Of a stretch of DNA of 64,000 bases, positions 40,957 to 52,797 are shown one piece after another (position 1 is the stretch's first letter; each line of letters starts with the position of its first letter). Under the pieces are notes generated by a model that ran no database searches, was not told the DNA's origin, and saw only the letters and a list, made by a program, of their open reading frames with translations. The DNA is from Balanoglossus misakiensis. Lineage: Eukaryota; Hemichordata. The translations under genes and the position numbers were made by a program. The stretch covers positions 1,984,001 to 2,048,000 of the forward strand of contig CM082580.2 of the NCBI GenBank assembly GCA_040954595.2, in the 5' to 3' direction.

Positions 40957-43900
40957 TGCCAGCCGAGTATTACAATTGGCTGCTGGAATGTAAACGGGTG
41001 GTCAACGAACGATTCTTCACATTACAGAGAACTTGTCGTTAAAAAATTGAATTTAGATATTGTATGCGTATGTGAAACATTCCTGAGAAGAAATGAGGTA
41101 CTCGAAGTGGAAAACTATACTTTCTTTGGACATAACAGAAAATTTATTTCAGAAGAGCAGTTCGAGGGTCAGGTGGTGTTGGGATATTTGTACGTGACCG
41201 GCTACTCAACCACTACCACGTCTCGGTTATTGACAACAATATGGACGGTATACTTTGCCTTAAATTCAGTGATAAACTATCGGGGACTTCTTTTACTGTT
41301 TGCTGTTGCTACCTACAACCCAAAGGTTCTCCACGAGGTGACTGCGGTGATGAGTTCTTTGAACATCTGACGCAATTGTTACATATACTCGGCCGTGAAC
41401 ATTTTGATTTTCATATACTGTGCGGAGACTTCAACGCCAGATGCGGACAATCCCAAGACTATATACCAGATTTACATGATGTGTCACCAATGACTATTAT
41501 ATACGGCATTAAAAATTCATATGGTGAATTGTTGATTGACTTCTGCAAGGACAATAATATGGGCATGTTAAATGGTCGTGGTGATGATAAATACAATGGA
41601 CATACGTCAGTGTCCATCAAAGGTTCTGCCGTAGTGGACTACTGTTTAGTACCCGTTGATGAGTTGAACTCATTCAAAGATTTCCAAGTGTGGTCAAACG
41701 CGCGAATTTGTGATGAACTCGGTATTTTTCCAACCAGTAGTGTTCCTGACCACTGTATGCTGACTTGGAGCATTTGTAGAGATTTTGATGGCGGTAAAGC
41801 ACGCGAATCAGGCGCTGCTAACACCTCCGCTCCGAAAACTAAACGTATTTATCAGCTTAGTCACATCCCACCTGGATTCATGAATAACCCTGGTACCTCT
41901 AGAAATATCATCAGTATCATTGAAAACCTTGAACGCGCAAACCTCTTACAATCTGATATAGACTCCATATACGGCAACATTTGTAACACTTTTAAAGCTG
42001 AGATGGATGCTCATTTAGAGTTCAAAGATATCTCATTACGTACTGTGAAAAAGCATAAGCGGAATAAACCATGGTGGTCACCTATACTCACAGATCTCTG
42101 GAAATTAGCATGTCAAAAAGAGAAGTTGTGGTGTAAATGTAAAGGTCCAGCAAAGCTTAAATCAAGACTTCGGGAATCTTTCGTGGAAACACGGCGGCTC
42201 TTTGATTCTGAAGTACGGAAAGCAAAGCGATGGTATAACAAATCGCAGCAACAGAAATTACTAGATGCAAACACTGCGGGAAGTAACTTTTGGAAGGACT
42301 TTAATGAGATATTTTCATCCAGTAAGCGTAAAGAAACAATACCAATGGAAATTGTAAATAGTGACAATGAACTATCCACTGATCCTGATGTTGTTATAAA
42401 CAGATGGAGGGACGATTTCGCAAGCCTGTTCAGTGCAAATGATCCAGTGTCACAGAATGACCCCGAAGAATTCTGTTTTGACGACGACCACCTGCATGCA
42501 ATAATCAACAAATTGAAAGACTATGACAGGGAGTATGATAATATGACCTCTCACCCTACATCTGGAGTAGATACGGAAGAGTTGAACCAACCAATCACTG
42601 TTGCCGAAATGGCCAAAGTGATCCAGTTAGCAAAAAATGGCAAATCACCTGGCTTTGATAACATACACAATGGAATACTCAAGAACAATGCCTCCATCAG
42701 GCTAATTCACCGACTACTCGTATCGTGCTTTGAATCAGGAATTGTACCAAGCGTCTGGCGTCAGGGACTGATTCGACCAATCCCCAAAAGTGGAAACAAA
42801 GACAGACGTGTTCCACTGAATTACAGAGGAATTACTTTGATATCATGTGTATGTAAGATATTCACCTCAATACTTAACACTCGCCTGCTAAACTGGTTGG
42901 AGAAACACGGGAAAATTGTGGACGAGCAGAATGGTTTTCGGAGACTGAGATCATGTTTGGATTATATAATTATTTTGCATTCTGTCATTGCAAATAGACT
43001 TCACAGAGGACAATCGACATTTGCGTGTTTCATTGATATGAGAAAAGCATTTGACCGAGTGGAAAGAAACTGTCTATGGTACAAGTTGACCGAGTTTGGA
43101 GTTACCGGTAATTTTTTATCAATTTTGAGATCACTGTACACCAATGTTACATGTATGGTTCGAGTTAATAATTATTTGACTGACAACTTTCCTGTGGACA
43201 TTGGGGTCAAACAGGGTGATAACCTCTCCCAACACTCTTTGCGCTTTACATAAACGATTTAGCTAAAGAAATCAAAGAAACAGGTGTTGGAGTAGCCGTT
43301 GGCGAAGATACAGTTAATATATTGCTATATGCAGACGACATAGTCTTACTAGCTGATACTGAGGAAAACTTACAACACCTGCTGGATATTGTTCACAACT
43401 ATTGTAGAAAATGGAGACTGCGTCTGAGCAAAGAAAAAACTCTAGTAATGCACTTCAGAAATCAGAATGCGCCATGCACTCCCTTCCGTTTCAGCTGTGG
43501 ACCTATGCCTGTAGGCGTCACGACTAAGTATAAATATTTGGGAATTTACTTTAACGAGCATTATGACACAGATGTTACGACTTTCCACCTCGCTGAATCA
43601 GCGTCCAGAGCGATTGGAGTCATCATTGCAAAAAGCAAACTGTATGGGGGAATGTCATACCAGATGTACACAAAGTTATTTGATTCGCTGGTTGTCCCGA
43701 TTATTGATTACGCATCAGCTGTTTGGCATAAAAGCTTGGTGAAAAATGTTGACAAAGTTCAACATAGAGCGATGCGCTCTTTCCTTGGAGTTGGGGTAGC
43801 CAGTCCTATTGCGTCACTATATGGTGACATGGGCTGGGTGCCGAGTGATTATCGACGTAAAATAGAGGTCATACGGTTATGGGTCAGACTACAAGGATTA

Positions 43901-44463
43901 CCAGATTCTAGGTTGACCAAACGTGTGTTTTTAAATGACTACAGCTGGAACAAGCGTGCAAAGTTGGTTTTCAAGGAGGCCGGCCTCTTGGACATCTTCG
44001 AATCACGAAACTCTCAGAACGTTACTGTCAACAACATACTGAACATAGCCAAACAGAATTTAAAATCAGGGGTATTGGTAAATTGGAGATGTAATTGTTT
44101 AAGTAAACCTAAGTTAAGAACGTATTGTTCTTTTAAACACGAAATGTTACTGAACCTTATGTGCTATTGAACTGCCAGTATAAATATCGCTCAGTGACTG
44201 CGAGACTGGCAGATACTCTAATTTGGATGTCGAAGAGAGGAAATGTTTATTTTGTAACGATAACACTGTGGAAGACGAACTTCACTTCATCTTTAATTGT
44301 AGTCTTTATGAGGACATTAGAAAACAATTTCCAGACACTCCAAAAGACGTGCCGCTCCGCGATAGATTGTTGAACTTGTTTTCTGTTAAACATGCTAAAG
44401 TATTTTCTAAGTTGCTTTATGATATGTTTACTAGGAGAAGAAATATTATTTCCATTGATTGAT
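40957..44463 (+). pseudogene. LINE ORF2: APE endonuclease + reverse transcriptase, frameshifted
   Basis: The APE endonuclease begins with ITIGCWNVNGWSTND and continues DIVCVCETFLRR, HILCGDFNARCG and a SVPDHCML catalytic His block. The RT domain has GKSPGFDNIHNGIL, CFIDMRKAFDRVERN, DIGVKQGDN and, after a shift, LLYADDIVLLAD with the catalytic YADD. The C-terminus has a CLFCNDN ... HFIFNC zinc knuckle. Frame breaks lie near 41.2, 43.23 and 44.17 kb. It is almost full length, so the insertion is young relative to the Crypton it splits. Clade is not assigned beyond APE-type two-ORF LINE. Confidence 0.85.
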
Positions 44464-44736
44464 GTTCTTTGTTTGTTTTGTTTTTGACACCCGCATCGTG
44501 GTGCCCAGTTGGGTATGCTATAGTGACTCATAAGCCGAACTCGGCTGGAGTTTCATGCAAGTTCGAATTGACAAGTGTAGTCTAGAATCTATCCGTTCGT
44601 AGTCGCATTCACCCTACTACCGTCTAGGAACGCAGAACCAAAATCTAGTAAGGCCATAAAAATGGTAATTTGAATGTGAATAGTCTCCAACTGAGCAATC
44701 TGACGTCAAGCGTCACCACGTGATCATGATTATGTA

Positions 44737-45707
44737 TCATTCGGGCGGAGCTACATTGTAAACATAATTAACATTCAACGTCATCACCTCACGGCCAATC
44801 AGTAGTCGGTCAACGTAAGTGATTGACTTCTCTGTTCTAGTCTTAGTCTGGTGCTCAGTTGTCATTTCAATGAATTCTCTGCCATCAGCATCTCGTTTAA
44901 GTTTAACATCGCCCCAACACAACGACCTATGTTCTTTAACTGCCCTCATTCCAAAATGCAACATGCTGTTAAGCCAAAATGTATTTATGACCGAATGAGG
45001 CCGCCGAGTTGCCCATCAGCATACAGCTTATTTACATCGTCACCAGTCAGAGTATCAGCTTTGAATGGTAGATTCCCCTTACCGTGTTTTCGGAGGTTTT
45101 TCTGTTTCGCTTTCAATTTTTCTCGTGAAGAGAAAAAATCGACACTTGTCACCAACGATACTCCATATTTGGTCCAGCGGAGATGTCTTTCTAAACTAAT
45201 AAACATCCCTTGTAGAGAGGATGGTTCGTAGTCAGAACCATCCTTCTTCCGAACAACACACAGAAAATTTCCAACGAAGGGGTCGAGCTCGCTCGGCGGA
45301 ATATCAGAAATGTCGCGATGTTCGCCAAGTTCGGTCAGGTACTGTTGGAATAGCATTACATGATATTTAGTCTTTCGTACCGTGTCACTATTCTGCTGAT
45401 CGTCTACGAAATGGTCAATATCGGTAGACGACAATGCAGCAAATCTAGAATGTTTCGGGGTCGACGAACCTTCAGCTAATGGTATGGGCGGTGCCGCATC
45501 TGGCTCGAACTCAGCAGCGAGCTTCACTGCTGAAACCTCAACTTCAGCTCCAGACAAGACATCCATCAGGACAAACTGGCGATATGTTCCCAATGGCCTA
45601 ATTACGCGGGATATCTGGAAAATACGGCCGTTTTTCGCGAGTCTGTAACCAACCACGTACACCATTATCCGAAGGTAACACAAATTGTACAACTGTCGTC
45701 TGCACAT
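44737..45707 (-). pseudogene. Crypton-type recombinase, N-terminal and DUF3504 part
   Basis: A long frame (45707-44985) has a variable N-terminus, then VRKTKYHVMLFQQYLTELGE and LDPFVGNFLCVVRKKDGSDY (same motif as the 17.5 kb relic). After a frameshift, 44964-44737 gives MLHFGMRAVKEHRSL and WGDVKLKRDADGREFIEMT. The HxxR and Tyr region is missing, presumably lost or displaced when the LINE (40.2-44.5 kb) inserted. It lies in the HECT intron, antisense. Confidence 0.8.
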
Positions 45708-46428
45708 GACCTGATCACATTGTAGTTCCGGTTCGTGTACAACACGTCACACAATTGGATGATATTTGCTCGTTCTGAGGGGTACGAATATCGTTATCCA
45801 ATCAGAGCTCGCGTCATATAACAGTTGTCTGTGTGCGCATTAACACAGAGTGTGGGATCGATTTGATCCCACACTCTCTATCCCACACTCCCAGCGGCCA
45901 GGAGTGTGAGAAGAGCCCATTCCTTGTCTCACTACATGAATATTTTCTGTGGCAAGATAGCCGTGGATTCCTGGTGCATCAACTATAAATCCATATTTTG
46001 TACCTCATAAATTTGCATTTCCAAAAAATACACATAAACATCTGTCATATTGATAAAATATATTGATGTGCATACAGAAGTAATTGTTTGTTGTCTTGTG
46101 GCATTTGTAGTGTCTTCAGTGAACTACATGTAACAACGACATTAATTTCTTGTCACAGCTCTGTAAACAGATGCCAGGATTTCGTTTCCTTCTTCAACCA
46201 AACCCATCATATGCATTGACACTTAGGAAGTTAACATTGTTACTGGCACCGTCATTCAGCAGTGAAGGTTCCAATAGCAGAACACAAGAAGGCATAGCAT
46301 ATTCTGCACTTCTGAAGTACTTTCGAGAAGTTTCCAGTAAGTATATATGCCATTCAGTTTCATTAATATTTCTGTTGTATTTCTTGGTAGAATTATAAGT
46401 TTTAGCTGATACTTATTAATATTTTAGA

Positions 46429-46830
46429 ACGTCTGTGAAGTTGGCCTCATCCTCATCCTCATCTTCGGCCTCATCCTCATCTTCAGCCTCATCCTCATCC
46501 TCAGCTTCATGACCCCAGGGAGTAATCTTCAGAAGCGAATAAAAACTCCCGAGAGAAAATTGCTTCGAGGTCAAAGTTCATTGCAAATTTCAATAAAAAC
46601 ATCAAAATTATCGTGAATTTCGGATATCTGATGTGATCTAAAAGAAGCGAAAGCGATATGGGTAAAGTATTTACACGGGATAGTCTAAATAATTGATTGG
46701 ATTTCTTATTTTGACTCTATTTGTTCTATTTGCTGATAATTTTAATGTTAATCTTCCTGGGGTCACGAAACTGAGGCTGGGGTCACGAAGCTGAGGATGA
46801 GGCTGAGGATGAGGCCAACTTCACGGACCT
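46429..46830. mobile_element. 402-bp MITE with 9-bp TSD (Mutator-type)
   Basis: TATTTTAGA is duplicated exactly at 46420-46428 and 46831-46839. Inverted ends are ACGTCTGTGAAGTTGGCC and the complement of AGGTCCGTGAAGTTGGCC. Subterminal CTCATCCTCATCCTC runs are mirrored at the other end. A 9-bp duplication is the hallmark of MULEs. It sits in the last HECT intron. Confidence 0.8.
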
Positions 46831-47510
46831 TATTTTAGAGCTATTTGTAGAATCCTATCTGGAAACAAAATATTCAAGCAACATATACTTGGTGGGGACT
46901 GTGTCTTCAATGATGGCTTTTGACACTTACCTCAGGTCTTCAAGAATTCTATTAAGTAAAAGCAAGGATTCACCTGTGGCGACTTTGTCATCACTGATGA
47001 CTTGTTTGTATTTTATTTAGGTGGCAGAAGAGGTTCCTTAACACTGTCCGATATCCTCCAATTTGCAACTGGTGCAGAGGAAGAACCCATTCTAGGTTTT
47101 GCAGTGCATCCAGCTTTAGGGTTCGCAGAGGTCACTGGAAGCTTCCTGCCAACAGCCAATACTTGTATTAATCGTATGACACTGCCAAGACCAATGATTA
47201 GCCAACAACTACCTCCTGATGATTAACTCTTTAGACTTTATGATTTGGCTTTTTCAAATAGATTCTTTGGAAATGTATAGCAACTGGTCCACATGTAATG
47301 GTTTTCTACAGGCGTGGCTTGATATATGACTACCGGTACCTTTAAAGGGACAAAGTCTCTCTCTTGCTGCCCTTTGTCCATATTGAGATCTAGCCAATCA
47401 CAGATTTTCAGTGGGTGACACACGCGAAAAAAAGAGCGCCAGCATATATTTTCTTAAGAACGCTCAAATACGCCATTTCAGCCATATATGGGCGTATGTA
47501 AATTGGAGGT

Positions 47511-50500
47511 ATCGGTAATTTTACATACATTGCTAAAACGGGTACTTGTGTAAATGATTATGTTTTGACCTCAGAAGATGTATTGTCCAATTTTACAGAT
47601 TTTAGTATAGATAGTCGTGTTGAATCAGATCACATGCCAATTAATTTTACATTATCATTCCAAGGTTATGTGGCTGATAATTATCACATGAACTGGCCCT
47701 GATCACCACTTGTGTGACGTAGACCAGGACAGATCAAAAATCCTGATCACCCCTGTGTTACGTCATCAACCGGAACTATTTCCACCGATTCGCCGTAGCT
47801 TTGTTGTCAAACAGAAACAGTACGTGTAGCGCGCGGCATTTACAATACAGAAATGAAATAAAACAATTACGGTTCCATGACAATAACGCTTTGTAAGCTC
47901 AAAACAGAAAGGTGGAATTTGGAAAGAAGACAGTCGACGCAACGATCATGGACGATCGTGGCTGTCAAAGTTTTGGGTCAGGTGTACATAGCCTAGGCTA
48001 GGCGCAAGTCCGGTACGTTCCGAGTCGAATCAGTGTGGGGAATTGTTTCGAGCCAGTTCAGCGTGACGACTGAACCTCTCTATTGCACCGGTCAACGAAA
48101 TGTATAAGACGTGGCAACAGGTTGCAGTAAAATTGTTAGAGAATCGATTACATTTGTGTAAGGCCGAACTTCGAGCGAACGGAACTCAACGGGACGACTT
48201 GTTGGGAGATTTTATGAATGATCAGCGATAGTTCACCATTTGCGTATATGCAAATGATGAACTATCGCTGATCAATCATGAAATCTCCCAACATATATCT
48301 CCTGGGGGACATAATCCCGCTCAGTAAAATACGACACCGCTCCAAAATTGTTGCAAGGTACTGAATTGTTTTAGTCCTGCCTCTTCTAACGAAAAATAAG
48401 AAGACTGTTCATGTGATAAATATATAATCCCATGATATCTTTCTTTGTTTAACGTCATCGTATACTCGTGGTTTTCGCGGAAGCGTACAACTTCTCGCCT
48501 GCGGCTCGAAGTTGCACTGCTCCGCGAAAACCACTCGTATACGATGACGTCAAACAAAGAAAGATATCATGGGATTATATGTAATTATAACACGCATTCT
48601 CTAAGTTCAGATCACTTATTTAAGTTGAAATGGAACTTTGAGAAAAAAGATCAATATCATCAGAATATGAATTCAGATTCTGTTAAACAGTTGTGCTGTA
48701 CTTTTTACGAAAATATTGTGCATAATAAGTTAGAGGAGGCAGCAGATAGCATTATCAATATTGTATATGAATGTTGTAATGATATGAGAGTACAGACAAA
48801 TCAGAACAAGGTACACAAATGTAATCCCTGGTTCGATCAGGAATGCTCAAGAACTAAAAAAACAAGTTTATAAATTGTTAAATTTGTTTAGACACTCCAG
48901 AACACAAAAAAGTTTGGACAATTATGTTGCAGTCAAAAAAGACTACAAAATGCTTTTAAAGAGTAAGAAAATACAGTATCAAAAACGGAAACGTGAAGAA
49001 CTTGAAGAGCTTGCCAGAAAATCAAAATCCAAATTATTTTGGCAAAGATTGAAAGTGAGTCCTTCAGGAGTATCTGGTAAGATAAATACAGATGACTGGT
49101 TTTGTTATTTTAATACACTGTTCAATCCAGATGCTTTAAACAGGGAGGACAGAGAACAACTTTATTCATCTGTTCAAGATTTCCTACATAATTTGGACAT
49201 TGACGATGTTGAAAATACAGATGTTGACTGTACAGAGTTAAACTGTCCCATCTCCATGCTTGAAATAAAAAAACAGTATTGCTAAATTGAAAAATAACAA
49301 GGCACCTGGATTGGATGGCATCTCAGCAGAGTTTTGGAAGGCTGCTCCCCAGGAGATATTGGATATGTTACATGTACTGTATAATGAAATTTTGGCTAGT
49401 GGCATATTCCCCCAACAGTGGGCAGTAGGACTAATTAGTCCAGTATACAAGAAGGGAAGAAAGGATTCACCAGAAAACTATAGAAGTATTATGCTTCTTA
49501 ATGTTATTGGGAAAATTTATACAAATATTCTGACAGATAGACTTTCTGGTTGGTTCAACAATTACAGTCAGATAGTTGAACCTCAGAGTGGTTTTAGAAA
49601 AAAACAGAAGCACTTTAGACAATGTTTTCATTTTACGCACGCTTATTGAAAAGTATGTATTTCACTTGAAAAGTCGTTTGTACTGTGCTTTTATAGATTT
49701 CGAGAAAGCGTTCGACAGAATACACCATCACTCATTATTTTATAAATTGGTCAAGTCAGGTGTGAGAGGAAATTTTCTGTCTTCATTATACTCGATGTAC
49801 TCTCATGTTAAAGCCGCTGTTAAAACCCCACATGGTATAACAGACTTTTTTCACATAAATACAGCAGGGTTCAGTTATTTCACCCATATTATTTTGTTTT
49901 TACATAAATGATCTTGGGGAAGCACTTGCGCAGGGTACCGAAACTGTGGTATACTGTAATTTGTTAAAACTTTTCTATTTGTTATATGCTGACGATCTCT
50001 TGTTATTTAGTTCTACCCCAATTGGCTTACAACGTTTGCTTAACAGACTAGCTGATTATTGTAAACAATGGAAACTTAAAGTTAATTTAAGCAAAACAAA
50101 ACATCATTGTTTTTCGTAAAGCAGGAAGGTTGAAGAAAACTGAGAAATGGTTCTTGGAAAATCAGAGAATTGAAGTGGTTTCGAAATATAATTATTTGGG
50201 GATTGTTTTCTCTAGCTCTGGTATTTGGTTCCAAGCACAAAAGTACATAGCTGATCAAGCAAGGAAAGCACTGTACAGCTTGCAAAGTATTCTTTATAAA
50301 CTAGATGGTTTACAACCAGATATTGCTTTTAGGATCTTTGACTGTAAGATTCTCCCAATTCTCCTGTATGGAAGTGCTATTTGGGGAACTCATAATTGTA
50401 CCGATATTGAAAAAATACACCATAAATTTTGTAAATTTATTCTAGGAGTTGGTATGAGCACCACAAATGCCGCCGTTAGGGGGGAATTGGGGAGACATCC

Positions 50501-51297
50501 TATCAGAATATATATTGACATGCAAATATTAAGATTTTGGTTTCGATGCATCAGTGCTGATTGCCCACTCATTGTTAGAAACTGCTATGAATATCAATAT
50601 GATCGTGCTGAAAAGGGATACGATTGCTTAGCATTGTACATTAAAAACATTCTATGTAGAAATGGCTTTTCAGAAATTTGATTAAATCCTCATAGTGTTA
50701 ATAGTAATATTTTTCTTCAGCAATTTAAACAGAGGTGTTATGATGTTTCCACACAAGAATGGTATTCGGATATATGTAATAGCTCTAAATTAACGACATA
50801 CTGTAAATTTAAACATAACTTAACCTGTGAGATATACCTTTGCTGTATTTCAAATCGCATATATAGAAATGCCCTTTCTCGTTTTAGAGTATCATCTCAT
50901 CGTCTTTCTATTGAAAAGGGTAGAAAGGGTGGAATCCCCCAAGAAAAAAGGTTATGTCCATTTGGTTGTAATTCTATAGAGGACGAATATCATTTTGCAC
51001 TAGTATGTCCAAAATATGAAGCTATTAGGAGAAAATTTCTTAATAGATTTTACTACACATCTGCGAGTGAATGGAAATTTTTGCTTCTTATGCAATCAAA
51101 AAATCCGCATGTACTGGAAAATTTTGGAAAATATCTTTTTTATTTATTTAAAAAGCGTGAAAGTCTTGTAACAGAGTGATGACAGAGAAGAGAATGAGCT
51201 TCATTGTCACAGTTGGCGACTGATACTGTTTCTTTCTGTAAAAATGAGATTGTACATAAAGGCTGGTGGCCTAAAGTACTGAATAAAGCTTATTATA
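47511..51297 (+). mobile_element. APE-type LINE, 5'-truncated, with 12-bp TSD
   Basis: TAAATTGGAGGT flanks the insertion at 47499-47510 and 51298-51309. It opens in the endonuclease C-terminus (VESDHMPINFTLSFQGYVAD), is interrupted by the 904-bp MITE, and resumes NTHSLSSDHLFKLKWN. RT motifs: LKNNKAPGLDGISAEFWK, FIDFEKAFDRIHHHSLFYKL, LLYADDLLLFS. The C-terminus has CKFILGVGMSTTNAAVRGEL and a CPFGCN ... HFALVCP knuckle. Frameshifts near 48.87, 49.28, 49.61, 49.86 and 50.10 kb. It inserted into a TTAA MITE (family A) that itself lies after the HECT stop. Confidence 0.88.
47681..48584. mobile_element. 904-bp non-autonomous element, copy 2 (inverted), nested in the LINE
   Basis: Reverse complement of 24706-25609, with identical length and only scattered differences. 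Removing it rejoins the LINE reading frame (VADN + YNTHS), showing precise insertion with little or no duplication beyond a few T/A bases. Confidence 0.85.
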
Positions 51298-52120
51298 TAA
51301 ATTGGAGGTTACTGTATACCTTTAAGGTTTTTATTGGCATCTGTCATGCATGCAGCAACCATTTCATTCCGTGCTAAAACCAGACTATTGTGACTATCTT
51401 TTTTCTTGTATCCACTTTTGTTGCAAAAAAATATCAGCTGATGTATGATGGGAGTCATGGTGCATTTGTGATCTCTTGTGTGTTGTTACTTTGTATCCAA
51501 TTAAGCAAATATTTTGCAAAACAAACAACTTTTTATGCAGTGTTGAAGTATAGTGATTTTCTGCAGAAATTCATTTTCATTAACGCTTGACATGTTGGTG
51601 TTCCTTGCATGGATTTTAGTTGCAGATCCATTCCCATAATCATTGTCAGAAGTTGCCCATTTTTTAGGACATTGCATCTACAAAAATTAAATCCTGTTAG
51701 TCAACATGTCAATATTGAACAGAAAATGAGTGGTCTTCTTCAGATAGATAACAATATTTTTAGTATTGTATTGTAAGTATGGTCGTGTCCTACTCTAAAC
51801 AGTGGTGGTGCTGTCACAACAAAGGTGTGTGGATATTGGCATTATCAGTGCAGTGGTTAGCTTGTCATTCTGAGTCAGGTCATTGACATTTGCATTGCAT
51901 AATGTGGCATTAGACAGAAAGAAATTAAATTTTATGCAAATTGCAGTGAAGCACTTTGTATTATAACACACCATGCAGTGAACCCTCGATCGTGATTCGT
52001 CAAAACGCCGTCACGTGACCTTAGTCATTTCGAACTGTTCCTTAGGGCATCAGTTCGATTGATTTCTGCCCAGTACTGTTGCCTGGATGTGCTGTGTGTT
52101 GTGTTTGGTGTGTTATAAAA

Positions 52121-52268
52121 CACATGATGACTGACATATTCGGGCAACAGTGTATTTTTGATTACCTCGGGACTGCCAGTCACACCAAAACAAGACTGTT
52201 TTAGTTGTGACTAGCAGCGCCCTCGGTCATCAAAATACACTGTTGCCCTCATTGTCAGTCATCATGTG
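52121..52268. repeat. ~148-bp inverted repeat (small MITE)
   Basis: CACATGATGACTGACA ... CAACAGTGTATTTTTGAT pairs with ATCAAAATACACTGTTG ... TGTCAGTCATCATGTG around a loop rich in CAGTCACACCAAAAC. No ORF. Between LINE and transposase gene. Confidence 0.7.
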
Positions 52269-52797
52269 TATACTGTGATATTGTTCCACAGGCGAACAAT
52301 TGATGAGAGAAACCACTATTTGGAGCGTATGCATGGTAGTTGCAAAATTTTTGAGTGGAGTCTCTGTTACTACCTCTGTAGGTCACACCCAAATTCAATT
52401 GACTCTTTTTGACAAAGTTGCATTATATTGTACCCATGTATTATAATGTTAGTATGGGTATCGGTTCCAAGGAACACGTTTTTTATACAGTATCTAACCT
52501 ACAGTTTGTTGTATAATTGTTGTGAAACAGATGAAAATGTTACAGAGATGTTGTACTTCAGTTTTCTTCAATAAAGACATATTGTTTGATCAAATATGGT
52601 GTGCTACTGGTAGGTTATATTTTTCTAAACCATATTTACACTGCGCTGTACATACTATAGGAAGGAGAACAAGAAATTGCGGTTGATGCAGGAGCTCTGA
52701 AAATGCAATTTTCTCATACATTGTGTAATATTACCAAGGATAGACGGAATAGTTATGACAAAGCTTAACATGTGTCTTCCCTTTAGTACAGTCCATG

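Larger units (their letters stand above)
34365..47226 (+). pseudogene. SAM-zinc finger-HECT E3 ubiquitin ligase (G2E3-like) carried by the transposon
   Basis: Exon 1 (34365-37160, interrupted by a LINE at 34835-36601) encodes a SAM-like domain (FGLGNLIQRFKDERIDL, LSLTDAEFVRLGLSTIG), a Ser/Arg linker, then NAGLGAKKIQF, KIYIRPIQISLD and a C-x2-C-x11-H-x4-C zinc motif (CCGC ... HLWTC). Exons 38075-38389, 38772-38904, 39128-39264, 46159-46336 and 47021-47226 splice in phase. They give the HECT N-lobe (LEVQFYGE|RARDYGGPRKEFFALIL) and C-lobe, ending LPTANTCINRMTLP with the thioester Cys. HECT ligases accept ubiquitin on that Cys and pass it to substrates. Three in-frame stops (TAG 34398, TAA 34830, TGA 36813) sit in exon 1 without any frame loss, while all later exons are clean. 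Either it is recently dead or a shorter product starts downstream. Architecture resembles multicopy fish and invertebrate G2E3-like proteins. Confidence 0.82.
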
